From Deroplatys truncata (Eukaryota; Arthropoda; Insecta; Mantodea; Mantidae), in contig CM060977.1 in the NCBI GenBank assembly GCA_030765065.1, positions 98,411,795 to 98,475,794 on the forward strand: DNA of 64,000 bases, written 5' to 3'. Shown piece by piece: positions 20,525 through 30,893 of this stretch. The notes below the pieces were generated by a model. It worked only from the letters and a program-made list of their open reading frames with translations. It searched no databases and was not told the DNA's origin. Made by a program: the position numbers and the translations under genes. Every line of letters starts with the position of its first letter. The first letter of the stretch is position 1.

Positions 20525-21656
20525 AATGCCCTTCAGATAAGGCATTCATTTTATGCGCATGAATAAAATTAATGGCTTGTCTGAAAACCCACTGAAACTA
20601 GTGCTTCGCTGTTTGCGCTAACGTTCCCCCCTCGCGTCTTGTGTGGGGCTCTTCTGTACTTAGTTCTGACGAACTGTTTTATATACAGTTTAAGTTACAC
20701 ATTATGCTTGTGGCTCCACCTGAAAAATTTACATAGAAAAAATTTGTTTCCGGGGACTGACTTCTGCGTCTCCTGGTGCCTTGTGGCGCACTTTACTTTA
20801 CCTAATTTATCTATTCCTTATAACCTATTCTATAACTATTTACATTTTCATTTATTTTTCGCCCTTTTCATTCAGGCCTCGTTTTCTTGTTTTAGTTTTT
20901 TTTTGTCTGGTGTATATTTTCATGTTTCCCTTTAGTGAAACATGCTTTCACTTACTTAAGCACTCATTTTTTTTTTTTTTTATTTCGTGTACTAGTGCTT
21001 TGTGTTTCTTGTAACGTATTTCGCGCACTTTTCACTTTTCACTGTTCACACGAGTTGTTGTGCCTGTTTAGGGATGTCATTCACCTTTTTGAGTCTACCT
21101 GGGAATAGTCACGTGTCTGTCTGACCTTACATTTTTGTGCAAGTCCCTATACCTGAATGTAAGTAAACATAATTTTCCACGGATTTACGTTTTTATTTTG
21201 TTCCTAGTTTTGCTCATGAGTGCGGTCTTAATGTTATTTACAATGAACTTAATCTATGACCTTATCCTAACATTCAATACATCATAATATTCTTTACACT
21301 CATTTGTATCATAGTTCAGTGTTTACTATGGTGAGACTTTTAACATTTTCTTATATCCAGATGATGGTCCTTCTGTTCTGTTTTGGTTAAGCCTTAACAG
21401 TATATTTCCCCTTTCTCTGTAACTCTACACCTTTTGCATAGATTACTAAGTTTTCTTGCATATTGTTTAAGTTTAATATGAATTTACATTCTTTGCCTTA
21501 GGTTTAACAAACTTACATGTTTCACACTTTTACAGTTCCTAGTCTTTTACTCTTATTTTCGTTATGTGTCATGCCTTTACCCTGTTCTGGTCGTTGTGTT
21601 ATTGACCTTACGTTTTTCCTACACGCTAATTCAACTGCTGTGTTTATGTTTCTGTT

Positions 21657-23174
21657 TTAATTGCTTACTGAGACAATTTTAACGTTACATTGTGGTTCAT
21701 TTCCCGTCATTTTTGTAGGTACTTTGTACGGTTTTATTAAGGCCAAATTGTACCTACCAATTATTTTCAAAGTACGTGGGTTTTGTAATTCGAAAGCTCG
21801 ATCACTCAATTGTTTCCGGATTACGGCCGGACCGTGCCACATCAAATGTAATTTATTGTTCTCTTTTTTGAACATGGATGACTTGTGGTGTGCCTTGTAA
21901 AACACCTTATCTCCTTCTTTCGGGTTCCATGTCTTGTTGTGTCGTTTCATGTGTTTATTCCTTAATTCTGTTTTCCTTGTTTTGTCCGGGATTCCAAAGG
22001 TGTTTAAATGGCGAGCGTCTCTCGTAATGCGAACCTTTCCTGAGCTCTTTGCAACAACACATAAGGGGTTTATATATGGCGAATTCGATGGTTGTATTGT
22101 TTTCTGCTCAATCATTTGTGTTATCGTGTCATGTACTGCGTTTTGAAGTGTTATTGGTATATTTCTACATTTATATTTCCATGGTGGAGCTGGTTTCACC
22201 TCAAAGGAATATTCGTAATTTTTAAAGCAACCTGTTTTGTCTGAAAATGCTTCTCTGTTGTTCCATAGAATTGTAGTTAGTGTTTGTTTTTGTCGTTTGC
22301 TGAGGGCTGAGATGTCATTCACCTTTCGTGCAATGCATTCTCTAATTTGTCGGGTGTCCGTCTCTCCGTACAGGTATTGTTTTTCATCTTCACTTTGTAG
22401 GTCATCCAGTCCGCTTATCTTTGCGCCTTCCACGGGCTTTATATAATTATTCTTTATTTCATCTTCTCTATATTCTTCGTCGTCGTGTTCATTAATATCT
22501 TCTAATTCCTCTTCCTCGTAAAATCTAGCATCTATCTCTACCTGCGTTTTACATATTTCGCCCCCAAGGCTGATGACTTGTACAAAAAACCTGTTCTGCT
22601 GGATGTCTCTTTCACCCTCCGTTAAGTCTGGTGTTATACCTGGCGTCTTGAGGAAATGTGTAGTTACTATTTCATTGTTTGTTGTCACTAATGTGAGCTC
22701 CCTCGTTCTATAATTTACATTAGCCCTGAATTCAGATAGCAGGTCGCTCCCAATTATTAATTGTGTCACTAAATGTGGAACCACTAGAAAAATATACTCA
22801 AAGTCTATCTCTTTAATGTTAAAGGGTATCATTACTTGTTGTTGGATTCGGGTTTTCTTTCTCCCTATTGCTAAGATAGCGTAAACATTCTTAACAGGCA
22901 GTGTTTGCAGTTTTATTCCACGCGATATTATCGTTTTGTAGAACTCCATGCTGCATAAAGAAGCCATTGCTCCGGAGTCCACGATAGCCTGGTATGCTTC
23001 GCCTGCTATTTGTATTGACACTTGTGGTGAGTCTATGATATCGCCTTGTCTTTCTTCATTAATGGAGGTGTTATTCCCTGTGTTGCAAAGAGCTGGGGGT
23101 TCTAGAGACGGGAATTGATCCTGACTCCGTTTTAGTTTTCCGTCGTTTCGTTGATACCGAATGCGCCACCGCAC
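21657..23174 (-). CDS. Pol-like ORF, unit 4
   Basis: 505 codons, one residue different from the other copies near the N-terminus (Gly to Ser). Incomplete pol. Confidence 0.85.
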   Translation of the reverse strand: MRWRIRYQRNDGKLKRSQDQFPSLEPPALCNTGNNTSINEERQGDIIDSPQVSIQIAGEAYQAIVDSGAMASLCSMEFYKTIISRGIKLQTLPVKNVYAILAIGRKKTRIQQQVMIPFNIKEIDFEYIFLVVPHLVTQLIIGSDLLSEFRANVNYRTRELTLVTTNNEIVTTHFLKTPGITPDLTEGERDIQQNRFFVQVISLGGEICKTQVEIDARFYEEEELEDINEHDDEEYREDEIKNNYIKPVEGAKISGLDDLQSEDEKQYLYGETDTRQIRECIARKVNDISALSKRQKQTLTTILWNNREAFSDKTGCFKNYEYSFEVKPAPPWKYKCRNIPITLQNAVHDTITQMIEQKTIQPSNSPYINPLCVVAKSSGKVRITRDARHLNTFGIPDKTRKTELRNKHMKRHNKTWNPKEGDKVFYKAHHKSSMFKKENNKLHLMWHGPAVIRKQLSDRAFELQNPRTLKIIGRYNLALIKPYKVPTKMTGNEPQCNVKIVSVSN

Positions 23175-24328
23175 CTCTCATCCTGCTGTGTCGGTCCCTG
23201 GTTGTCGCGGTTGAACCATGTTTGCTTTTTTATGGTCCCTGTGTGTTTTGTTTGTGTGTTGTCATTTCGTTGGTGGTTTGACCGTGGGTTGTATTCTATA
23301 TGTTCCCGCCGGTTTTCTTGAGGCCATGATGGTGCGTCTACGTTTTGTCCTGGGCGGCTGCGTTCATTGAAGGTTTTGTTCGGGCTGTGGCGTCCATCTT
23401 GTCTTGTTTCGTATTCACGGGGTTCCGGTGTGTTTGTGCCCCATGAGTTATGTCTCCGGCTCCCGTTCACTCTTACATAGTTTATGTATCTTCTCCCGCT
23501 GTCTCGCGGTGGGTTCCTGTGGAAATGGTTGTCGCCCCTGTGTCTCGTAAACTGGTTGCCCCTGTCATCGTATCTGTTTTGTTGAGGGTATGGACCTCGT
23601 CTTTGCTGATAGTTGGGGTGTGCCCTTAACCCACTGAAATTTTGTGTCGGTGCTCTATTTTCTGAGCTACCGCTCTGGTGTCCTTGTAGCGCCGTCAGCA
23701 GTTCTAGTGTGTCGGCGATGGTTGTCGCCCTAGCCACAATTAAATTATTTCGGATACTATCCGGGAAATGCCTCACGATTAATTTTACAAATTCATCTTC
23801 CTGCATGGGTGGATCTAGTAATTGGCTCTGTTGTGCCAGATCTAGGAAGTAATCGATTAGTTGTTGCCCCTGTCCTGGTGTATATTTCCCATTATTTATT
23901 CGTATTCTCACCGCGTATTGGGTGGTAGTATTCCAATATTTAGTTAGGAATAAGTGTTTGAAGTCAAGGTATGTGGTGTGGTCGCCGATCGCTAACCGGA
24001 ACCAAGAGAGTGCCCTGCCTTGTAGCCCTTTCTTTATAATCAATAATTTCAAGTTTTCCGGAATTTGTTTCAACTCGAAATAAGCGTCCAGATCCATAAT
24101 GTATCGTTTCGCATTGTCTCGCAAGTCATTGAACTGTGGTACGGCTATCTCATTTAATAAATTAAGATGTAGAGAGTATGCATGCACATTCATATAGCTA
24201 TGTTCCTCATGAGCTAAACTAGAAGTTGGTGACTGCGACGACGCAAGTTGCACGTGAATTGCAGGTTGCGTTTCCGCGGTGATATTTTCGCGAGAAGTGG
24301 CATGGTTATTGGCATTTTGATTTGACAC
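23132..24328 (-). CDS. Gag-like ORF, unit 4
   Basis: 398 codons, one residue different from units 2 and 3 in the basic tail (Asn to Ser). Confidence 0.85.
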   Translation of the reverse strand: MSNQNANNHATSRENITAETQPAIHVQLASSQSPTSSLAHEEHSYMNVHAYSLHLNLLNEIAVPQFNDLRDNAKRYIMDLDAYFELKQIPENLKLLIIKKGLQGRALSWFRLAIGDHTTYLDFKHLFLTKYWNTTTQYAVRIRINNGKYTPGQGQQLIDYFLDLAQQSQLLDPPMQEDEFVKLIVRHFPDSIRNNLIVARATTIADTLELLTALQGHQSGSSENRAPTQNFSGLRAHPNYQQRRGPYPQQNRYDDRGNQFTRHRGDNHFHRNPPRDSGRRYINYVRVNGSRRHNSWGTNTPEPREYETRQDGRHSPNKTFNERSRPGQNVDAPSWPQENRREHIEYNPRSNHQRNDNTQTKHTGTIKKQTWFNRDNQGPTQQDERCGGAFGINETTEN

Positions 24329-24352
24329 ATTCTGCTGTCTTGCTATTGTTGC

Positions 24353-25138
24353 TCATACCTGTGCCAACTCACGCGAATTTTTGTCAATTAGTTCTAATGC
24401 CGCGTTGTGTTCTGCAGCTGCTTGGTTTGTTGAATTGGTGATGAGTTCTTTCATTGCTGTTATTTCTGTATTTATATTTTCCTTAATATTTACACATGCT
24501 GCTTGCAGATCACAATTCAGCTGTTCCTGGTTAACATGGTCAGCAGACATTTGTGTGACCCTTCCCTTTAAAGATTTTAATTCGGAGCATGCCTCCAGAA
24601 CATCTGTTCTAATGCTAATGACCTCCGTTTGTAAAGACACTTGCCCTTCATTCATCTCCGACACTTGGGTTGCTTGTCGGTTTACCTGCTCCTCTATTTG
24701 TGTTTGGTGTTCTGAGAATTTCGTGTTCATTTGCTCTAGAATTTTTGCCTCTAGCTTCTCCCCTTGGGCAACTAATTGTGTGTGTACCTGGGTCATCAGT
24801 CTCTGTTCTAATTGTTTGAGGGTTTCCTCCTGTGCTGTTAGTTTTGCGTTTAGTGTCTCTCCTTGTGTCTGAATTTGTGAGTGTAATGTTTCACCTTGTG
24901 CAGTGATCTGAGAATGCAGTGTTTCACTTTGTGTTTGAATTTGTGAGTTAAGTGTTTCACCTTGTGCGGTGATTTGAGAGTTAAGTTGCTGGAATTGTAT
25001 AAACATTTGTTGAATAACTGCCTCTAGTGTATAGGGATTTTCGGCACGTTCTTGTTGATTAGTTGTTTCTGTTGTTTGTTCCTCCGTAAGGGCGTTCTCC
25101 ATGGTGATTTTTGTTGTTTTGCCGTTACGGAGTAACAT
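24353..25138 (-). CDS. Coiled-coil ORF1, unit 4
   Basis: 261 codons, identical to the unit 1 protein. Confidence 0.75.
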   Translation of the reverse strand: MLLRNGKTTKITMENALTEEQTTETTNQQERAENPYTLEAVIQQMFIQFQQLNSQITAQGETLNSQIQTQSETLHSQITAQGETLHSQIQTQGETLNAKLTAQEETLKQLEQRLMTQVHTQLVAQGEKLEAKILEQMNTKFSEHQTQIEEQVNRQATQVSEMNEGQVSLQTEVISIRTDVLEACSELKSLKGRVTQMSADHVNQEQLNCDLQAACVNIKENINTEITAMKELITNSTNQAAAEHNAALELIDKNSRELAQV

Positions 25139-25294
25139 TCACTTTTCTCTTGGTGTATGAAATGTTGTTTGTACTTACTCGGTGCTGTTGTGCTGTGCTG
25201 CTGTTGGTCTGGTGATGGTGGTTGGTTCCTTGGCTGCGTCCTCCGTTGTGTTGGTGTGAGTGTTGATTTGGTAAGGTGCTAGGCGTGGGTGTAA

Positions 25295-25310
25295 GACACG
25301 TTGGGTGCCA
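25295..25310 (-). other. tRNA-Lys-like primer binding site, LTR 5
   Basis: Identical 16-base site, three bases from the LTR border. Confidence 0.7.
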
Positions 25311-25313
25311 TTT

Positions 25314-26737
25314 TGTAGCGGGGTTTGGAAAATAAAGGTCACGTTTCTGGTAGGTAAGGTCTTGGTGCAGGGTTTCAGGTGATTGCCGGCTGCTCAGGTA
25401 GAGGATGAAGGGTTATGAGAATCTTACCTCAGGGATTGTGTGGATGGGAGGTGAATGATACTCACAACTCCTCTCAATGGCCCATTTATTATGAAGATCC
25501 ACACTGTTTTCGTACTGCAGGCCCTTCACACAAGACGCGTTCCTATCAGTTTTCCCCCTGTTACAGTCTCCGTGCTTTTACCCTTGAATTTATTCTATTT
25601 CTCCTTTACTTACAATATGACTTTTGTCATCCCTAGCTACCCTATCTCTTTTCTCGATATAGAACTCTAACATTCTCTTTCTATCTCCTCCCAACACAAA
25701 CTAGATCGTCTTCATCCTAGCTCTTCTCAACGCAGAGTTTTACATCCTACTCATAGCTCTTCCCGACACAAAGTTTCTACGTCCTCCTCCTAACGTTTCC
25801 CGACACAAAGTTTTTACGTCCTTCTCATAGCTCTTCCCGACACAAAGTTTCTACGTCCTCCTCCTAACGTTTCCCGACACAAAGTTTCTACGTCCTCCTC
25901 CTAACGTTTCCCGACACAAAGTTTTTACGTCCTTCTCATAGCTCTTCCCGACACAAAGTTTCTACGTCCTCCTCCTAACGTTTCCCGACACAAAGTTTCT
26001 ACGTCCTCCTCCTAACGTTTCCCGACACAAAGTTTTTACGTCCTTCTCATAGCTCTTCCCGACACAAAGTTTCTACGTCCTCCTCCTAACGTTTCCCGAC
26101 ACAAAGTGTTCCATCTTTCGCGTGTCTAAAGCGCGCTCCTGCTCCTAGACCAAAATCTATTTCACGCCTCTTTTCTAGTTTTGTTCCCTGGTTTTACTAT
26201 TCACGTGACATTTAATCTTCCTTATTGGTTCTATGGCTCCTCTGCGATTTCTACCCATTGGTTCAATTTTATTGCCCTTAGGCTCAGTTAGCGTTTCTAC
26301 TGTTACTCGTTATTCACGGCTGATTTCATTTTCTGTGCGCTTGAGTGACTAGCACATCCGTTTCTTTGTTTCGCCCGCCGGTGAGCACTCGGCGATTTCA
26401 ATAGAACCTAACTGTTCTCCGGCTAGTCTTTCCTGTATTTGTTCAGTGTTTTGCCCTCTGGCGTATTTTCTTGTGTCTGTTTCCTTTCACGTTCTTTTAC
26501 TTTCTGATCTATTTATACGTGCCTCTATTTTATTTTATTTCATCCGTAATAATATTTTATTTCATTTCTACTTTATTTTATTTCATCCATAATAATGTTT
26601 ATTCCCCCCTTTACTTAATCTTTAATATTCTCTTTTATCTCCTTCTTATTTTGTTTGATTCGCGCATTAATCTTAACTTTTCTTCTGGCTATGGTTATTC
26701 TTGTACTCGCGGAGTACTCGCGGATCTTATCACTTCA
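25314..26737 (-). repeat. LTR 5, terminal 5' LTR of the array
   Basis: In the element's sense this is the first LTR of the array. To its right there is no further element sequence: after TTCA at 26,737 and two matching A bases the sequence becomes unrelated. This border is the best evidence for the LTR end used in the other copies. Confidence 0.8.
25762..26107. repeat. 37-bp minisatellite in LTR 5
   Basis: Same nine-unit x/y pattern as LTR 1. Confidence 0.9.
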
Positions 26738-26739
26738 AA

Positions 26740-27335
26740 GCACTAATAATAATTTACGGTAGGTACAACGAGTGCACAAAATTTCATGCCTATTTAAAGT
26801 TATCTTCCAAGATACTAATTTGTTTTTACTCTTTTTACTGGTTTGAAAAATTTACAATTATTATTTGTGAAAAGATATTTTGCAATTAAACTCTTTAATG
26901 GTATACTAATAAACAGTATAAATGAATTATTAATTATCTTACTAGTTTGACATAAAATAAATGACAAACATTAGACAATATGCGTATTATTGTTTAATAA
27001 CGTTACAACTAAACATATTAAGAAAAAATGGCATCCCGTTATCCTTTTTATGCTGTTATTTATCCAGAGGTGTACGAAATTTAATTGATTTATACAAAAA
27101 AGTACATCATGTGGAACAATTTGAAAATGAAAATGCTTTAGCAAACGAAAACCCTAGAAAAGAGAGTTTAAAAGAATCACTAAAATAACACTTTCCGACT
27201 TTATACTGTTTTAAAGCATTTAGTACATATACAGAGCCTTCTTCGTCTCTTTTTGCTCCACTGCAGCTAATTTTGTACTTGTAGATTCCTGAGGTCAGCT
27301 CCTTCACTTTAATTTTGGAGAAAGTTGTTTGTAAT
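26740..27335. other. AT-rich flank right of the array
   Basis: Unique-looking AT-rich DNA with no gene or repeat that I recognise. The only ORFs are short, under 80 codons on either strand. A target-site duplication for the array would start AAGC here, but its partner lies outside the window. Confidence 0.5.
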
Positions 27336-27337
27336 TA

Positions 27338-28737
27338 CACTGTCATTTGTTAAAATTGCAAAACCTAGAAGGAAACGCATGAATTCAATGAATTTAATAC
27401 CACAGGTTAGGTACATGACAAGTAACAAATGATAAACGTTTCAAATCTATACATGACCTTGGAGCCCCAATATTCAGTATTTGGTGTGGCTTCCATACGC
27501 TGCGATTAGAGCTGCTATACGCCGTGGAATTGAATCTAAAAGGTTCTGAATAAGTTCCTGAGGAATTTCCCTCCACGCAGTTTGTATTCGAGCCCACAAA
27601 TCCGTGACACTGGTTACTGGAGGACCGTGATGCACCAGGTGCCGATCAACAACATCCCAGACATGTTCGATGAACAACATGTTAGGCGAATGTGCAGGCC
27701 AGGGAAGCAATGGTAGCCGTCGCTCTTCGAAGAAGGCTTGCACATTCCTCGCAATATGTGGTCGGGTATTTTGCTGTTGAAATGTAATCTGTGGAGATGC
27801 CTGAAACAGTGCGATTACCTCAGCTCTACAACCACCGTTAGGTACCGGTTGCTGCTCAAAGTGCCCTCAATTCGTAGGAGGCGAGATCCGTAGTTGTAAC
27901 CAATGGCGCCCCAAATCGTCACACCTGGTGTTTGTCAGCTATGCCGCTCAACAATGCAGCCCTCCAGGCTGCGCTCACCACGGTACTGCCGGAGGCGTAT
28001 GCGGCCATCACTGTAGGACACGTTGAAGTGGGACTCGTCCGAAAAGACCACGTTTTGCCACTCAGCATACCAGTGACGGTGTTCACGTGCCCATTGCAGA
28101 CGGAGGAGCTTGTGGATTCTGGACAATGAAAGCCGACGTAATGGCATGCATGCAAACAGTCCAACCTGCAGCAGACGGCGACGAACCATTGATGTAGACA
28201 AGTTCACACCTGTTGCAGTGCTCCAGCGTCGAGCCAACACTGTGGATGAAGCAGCACGGTCCGTTATGGCCATGCGGACAAGATGACGGCCATCCCGTGC
28301 TGTCCACATGTTCCGTGATCCAGTACGCGCTCTTCGCTGCGTACGACCTGTATCTATCCACTGCCTTCCACACATGCATCACTGCCGTAGCAGCATGCCC
28401 TGTACGAGCCGAAATGTCACGGTATGACAAACCCGCTTACCGGATACCCATCGTTCTGCCCCGTTGGAACTCGCTCACATGTCGATATGGCTTCTTTTGA
28501 CGTCGACGAGGCATACTGGCACTTTCTTTATTGTTTCCACCTTGTTTGACAGATCTGCACTGACTACACTGGGCGCAACACTGACCAAGGACATGTCAGA
28601 GCTCTACTCGGTCTACCTGTACCCCATCTCTCTGCAAACCTAATCACTTATTGCTTGCACACTCTTCTATACTTCCACCAAGTTTGGAGTTATTCGGAAA
28701 ATTCTTTGTTGTGTTGCAATTTTTGCAAACGGCAGTA
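27338..28737 (-). mobile_element. Tc1-like transposon, copy 1
   Basis: A 1,400-bp element flanked by TA on both sides (27336-27337 and 28738-28739). Its ends are decayed inverted repeats: the left starts CACTGTCATTTG and the right, read inward, starts TACTGCCGTTTGC. It is the same family as the element at 56222-57582. It encodes one minus-strand transposase, now broken. Confidence 0.85.
27474..28514 (-). pseudogene. Tc1-like transposase, broken (copy 1)
   Basis: The span of 1,041 nt would fit a usual Tc1 transposase of about 340 residues. Pieces in order are a start MPRRRQKKPYRHVSEFQRG near 28514, a helix-turn-helix piece LSYRDISARTGHAATAVM, then the DDE-type core with VVFSDESHFN (first catalytic Asp) and GLFACMPLRRLSLS before it. 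The C-terminal part contains WPAHSPNMLFIEHVWD, where the family has SPDLNPIEHVWD, so the second core region is altered. The parts lie in different frames: the middle block is open at 27935-28375 and the tail at 27474-27743, with an in-frame stop near the start. The enzyme would have cut and pasted the element at TA sites, and this copy cannot make it. Confidence 0.85.
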
Positions 28738-28778
28738 TATAAGAAGCATTGTTAAAATATATTGAGTCGGTCCAATTA

Positions 28779-29739
28779 TTACTCAAATCACAAAGGCGCC
28801 TGATGTTGCCGGCCGTAGCAGTAGTATTTTCGGAAGGAGACATCCTTCCATCCTCAGCTAAAGGTGTCGACTAACTTCACAGCCTCTAATCCTGTCCCGT
28901 GTGTGTCGTCCATGTGATTAGAAGGTGAAATTGCTGCCCTCTGTTGCGATTGGCTGCTACTTCAATATCTTTTTTTAGTTGCATGTGTACTGGAATCACA
29001 GCTAATGATAGCAGTGGCTATAATGATGGCAGTGGTTTCAGTATGGTGTATAAAAATATCCTGTACAAAAATTTACATGCCACTCAGTCATGCTCATAAA
29101 GTTTCAAAAATTGTGTAAGATGTATAATATCGAACTTGAGCCTCAAAATGCTTTAATTGGAGAAATATGTTAAATACTCCCTTACAAACACCGTAGATAA
29201 CTTTAAAAAATCACGAGTGTACCAGTTTCAATGTCAAGACAGAACAGACACATTTGAAAATACGTCTGGAGAACTCAAAAAAATATCAAATTAAAACATT
29301 TGGGTAAATCTGCTTTTGCTAACCACTTCTGCACTTCAAATCATGATATAGGACGTGACAGAAATCTACTCAGATCTATTTATGTTTCTTCTCAACTGGA
29401 GATATGGTAGAAAATATGTATTCGTCATAAAATCAAGAATGTGTTGAACCTTGAAATCCCACCATTCAGTGCCGCGATGCAGCTCATCCAATCATTTCGG
29501 GAGTTCTCAACCTACATTACAGATAGCAGTGGTTCCTACACAGACGAGAACTAAAGCAAAATTATTCAAGTAGCAACCGGTCTCAACAGAGGGCAGCAAT
29601 TCCACATTCTAATCAACACATTAGGGACAGAGGAGAGACAGTGAAGTTGGAAGCTTCACCTGAGGATGGAAGGAAGCCTCCTTGCCAAAGTACCACTCCT
29701 ACGCCTACCAACTTCAAGTGCGTTTTGTGATGTGAGTAA
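28779..29739. mobile_element. Penelope-like fragment enclosed by inverted repeats
   Basis: The two ends are inverted copies of each other over about 150 bp. The left begins TTACTCAAATCACAAAGGC, and the right read inward begins TTACTCACATCACAAAACGC. Both contain the block with CAGAGGGCAGCAATT (28930s and 29590s) and the block with GAGGATGGAAGGA. The core, on the plus strand at about 29215-29470, translates in shifting frames to pieces such as VYQFQCQ, KSAFANHFCTSNHDIGR and KICIRHKIKNVLN. These recall the C-terminal GIY-YIG endonuclease end of Penelope-like retroelements. The inverted ends fit the partial inverted copies known from that group. The element is old and truncated: no reverse transcriptase is present. 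Confidence 0.55.
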
Positions 29740-30246
29740 GTGTCCTACAGGAAGACATTTAAATTTCATTGTATGACGCGCTTTAGAAGGTCTTACAGCT
29801 ATGAAAACTATACGGAACTGCATTAGAAGGTGTTTAGTAGTATTTAATGATACTAAAATCCATATTTACAATTTTGGCCTTTTTCGCCACAATGAGTATC
29901 CTTAAAGTTAACTAAATAGTTTCTTAATGTCAACATAGTTATCCTCAACACAGAACAAAGTACAACTTGGTATCTATTTAAGTCATTGATTGTGGTTTGC
30001 TTATATGAGATTGACTTTATTTTAAAATGCTCGTTTGAGTCCAAGTCTTTGAAATATTGTGATTCATGTTGTGTTTAACTAATGTTGATTGTGAATTATT
30101 TTAAGTATTTCCTTAAACTACATTAACACAGCAAAAGGCAATACATTTGACCTATCGTTCATGTCCTACCCCATATTATTGTAGACCTTTAAGTCTAATG
30201 GATAAAGCATAATATGATAAATGTATAAAGAAAACTATTGTAGCAA
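29740..30246. other. Unassigned AT-rich DNA
   Basis: No ORF above about 65 codons and no repeat end that I recognise. Confidence 0.4.
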
Positions 30247-30893
30247 CAAAAAATATCTAATGTGATACATTCACATGACTTTCTCTAAGCTCTATCTTTA
30301 TTAGTGTGTATAAAAACTATTCTTACTAAAGCTTATTTTTCTATCTACTACATTTTATTCCAAATGAACCTTTCCGAAAATAGCTACATTGTACATTCCT
30401 ATATAGATACAAAGAGAACAGCGATAGTCAAATGTTTAAGAACTGGACGCTATACGCTGTCCTTAAATTTCCATACTGTTTCCATGTCATCGCGAGAACA
30501 ACTGAGAATTGATGGGATTACATTAACGAGTATCTCAGAAATGGCTTAAACCACAACCACAAAAAATATATTGAATAAATTTAGGTTCTAAAGGGATCTA
30601 CATATTTGTGTAATACGTTTCTGTCTGTCGCTTAACGTTGACAAGTTGCACAAGATTGTACAAAATTTCTTCCAAATGAAGTGGACTTCACAGGCTATTC
30701 CAAGAAAATTCAAGGTATGCAAGTTCTGTAGTATATGGTATTTTAATAAAAATATTTAGAGCTACTTTTTAGAAATCAAAATTTTCGAAAAACCTACTAT
30801 GTAAAAGGTAGTTTGGGTTCGGGAGTCTTGTTGAAAAGCTTGTGTCGCATCTATGGAATATATTCAACCTAAATACCCAGTTTGGTGACGGCG
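30247..30893 (+). repeat. R1 dispersed repeat, truncated
   Basis: R1 is the name used here for a repeat of about 0.8-0.9 kb. Its head reads like AAAATCTGATGTGATACAT then CACATGACTTTCTCTACC. Its middle has ACTGGACGCTATACGCTGG and TTCCATACTGTTTCCATG. Its tail ends GGTGGAATGCAATACCTTC then GTACGTGGTAGAGAAAGTAA. This copy has the head and middle and stops at ACCCAGTTTGGTG, before the CA-rich part and tail. A frame of 81 codons is open at 30304-30549. Confidence 0.8.

Larger units (their letters stand above)
20525..25313 (-). mobile_element. Internal region, unit 4
   Basis: The last whole internal region of the array. It carries two private substitutions, one in the Gag-like ORF and one in the pol-like ORF, and a further one in the leader near LTR 5. 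Confidence 0.85.
1..26737 (-). mobile_element. Tandem array of a Ty3/Gypsy-like LTR element
   Basis: One element repeats head to tail with a period of 6,212 bp (6,213 bp for the two rightmost steps). The order is partial internal region, LTR, internal, LTR, internal, LTR, internal, LTR, internal, LTR. Adjacent units share one LTR, and no second LTR or host DNA separates them. The similarity stops at about 26,737-26,739, where an LTR ends and unrelated AT-rich DNA begins. The left end lies outside the window. Copies differ at roughly seven bases by eye over the whole array, so it formed recently or is being homogenised. Pol is incomplete, so all copies look non-autonomous. Family placement rests on the Gag, protease, RT-start and integrase-tail order and the lysine tRNA primer site. 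A collapsed or artificially expanded assembly cannot be excluded from sequence alone. Confidence 0.9.
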
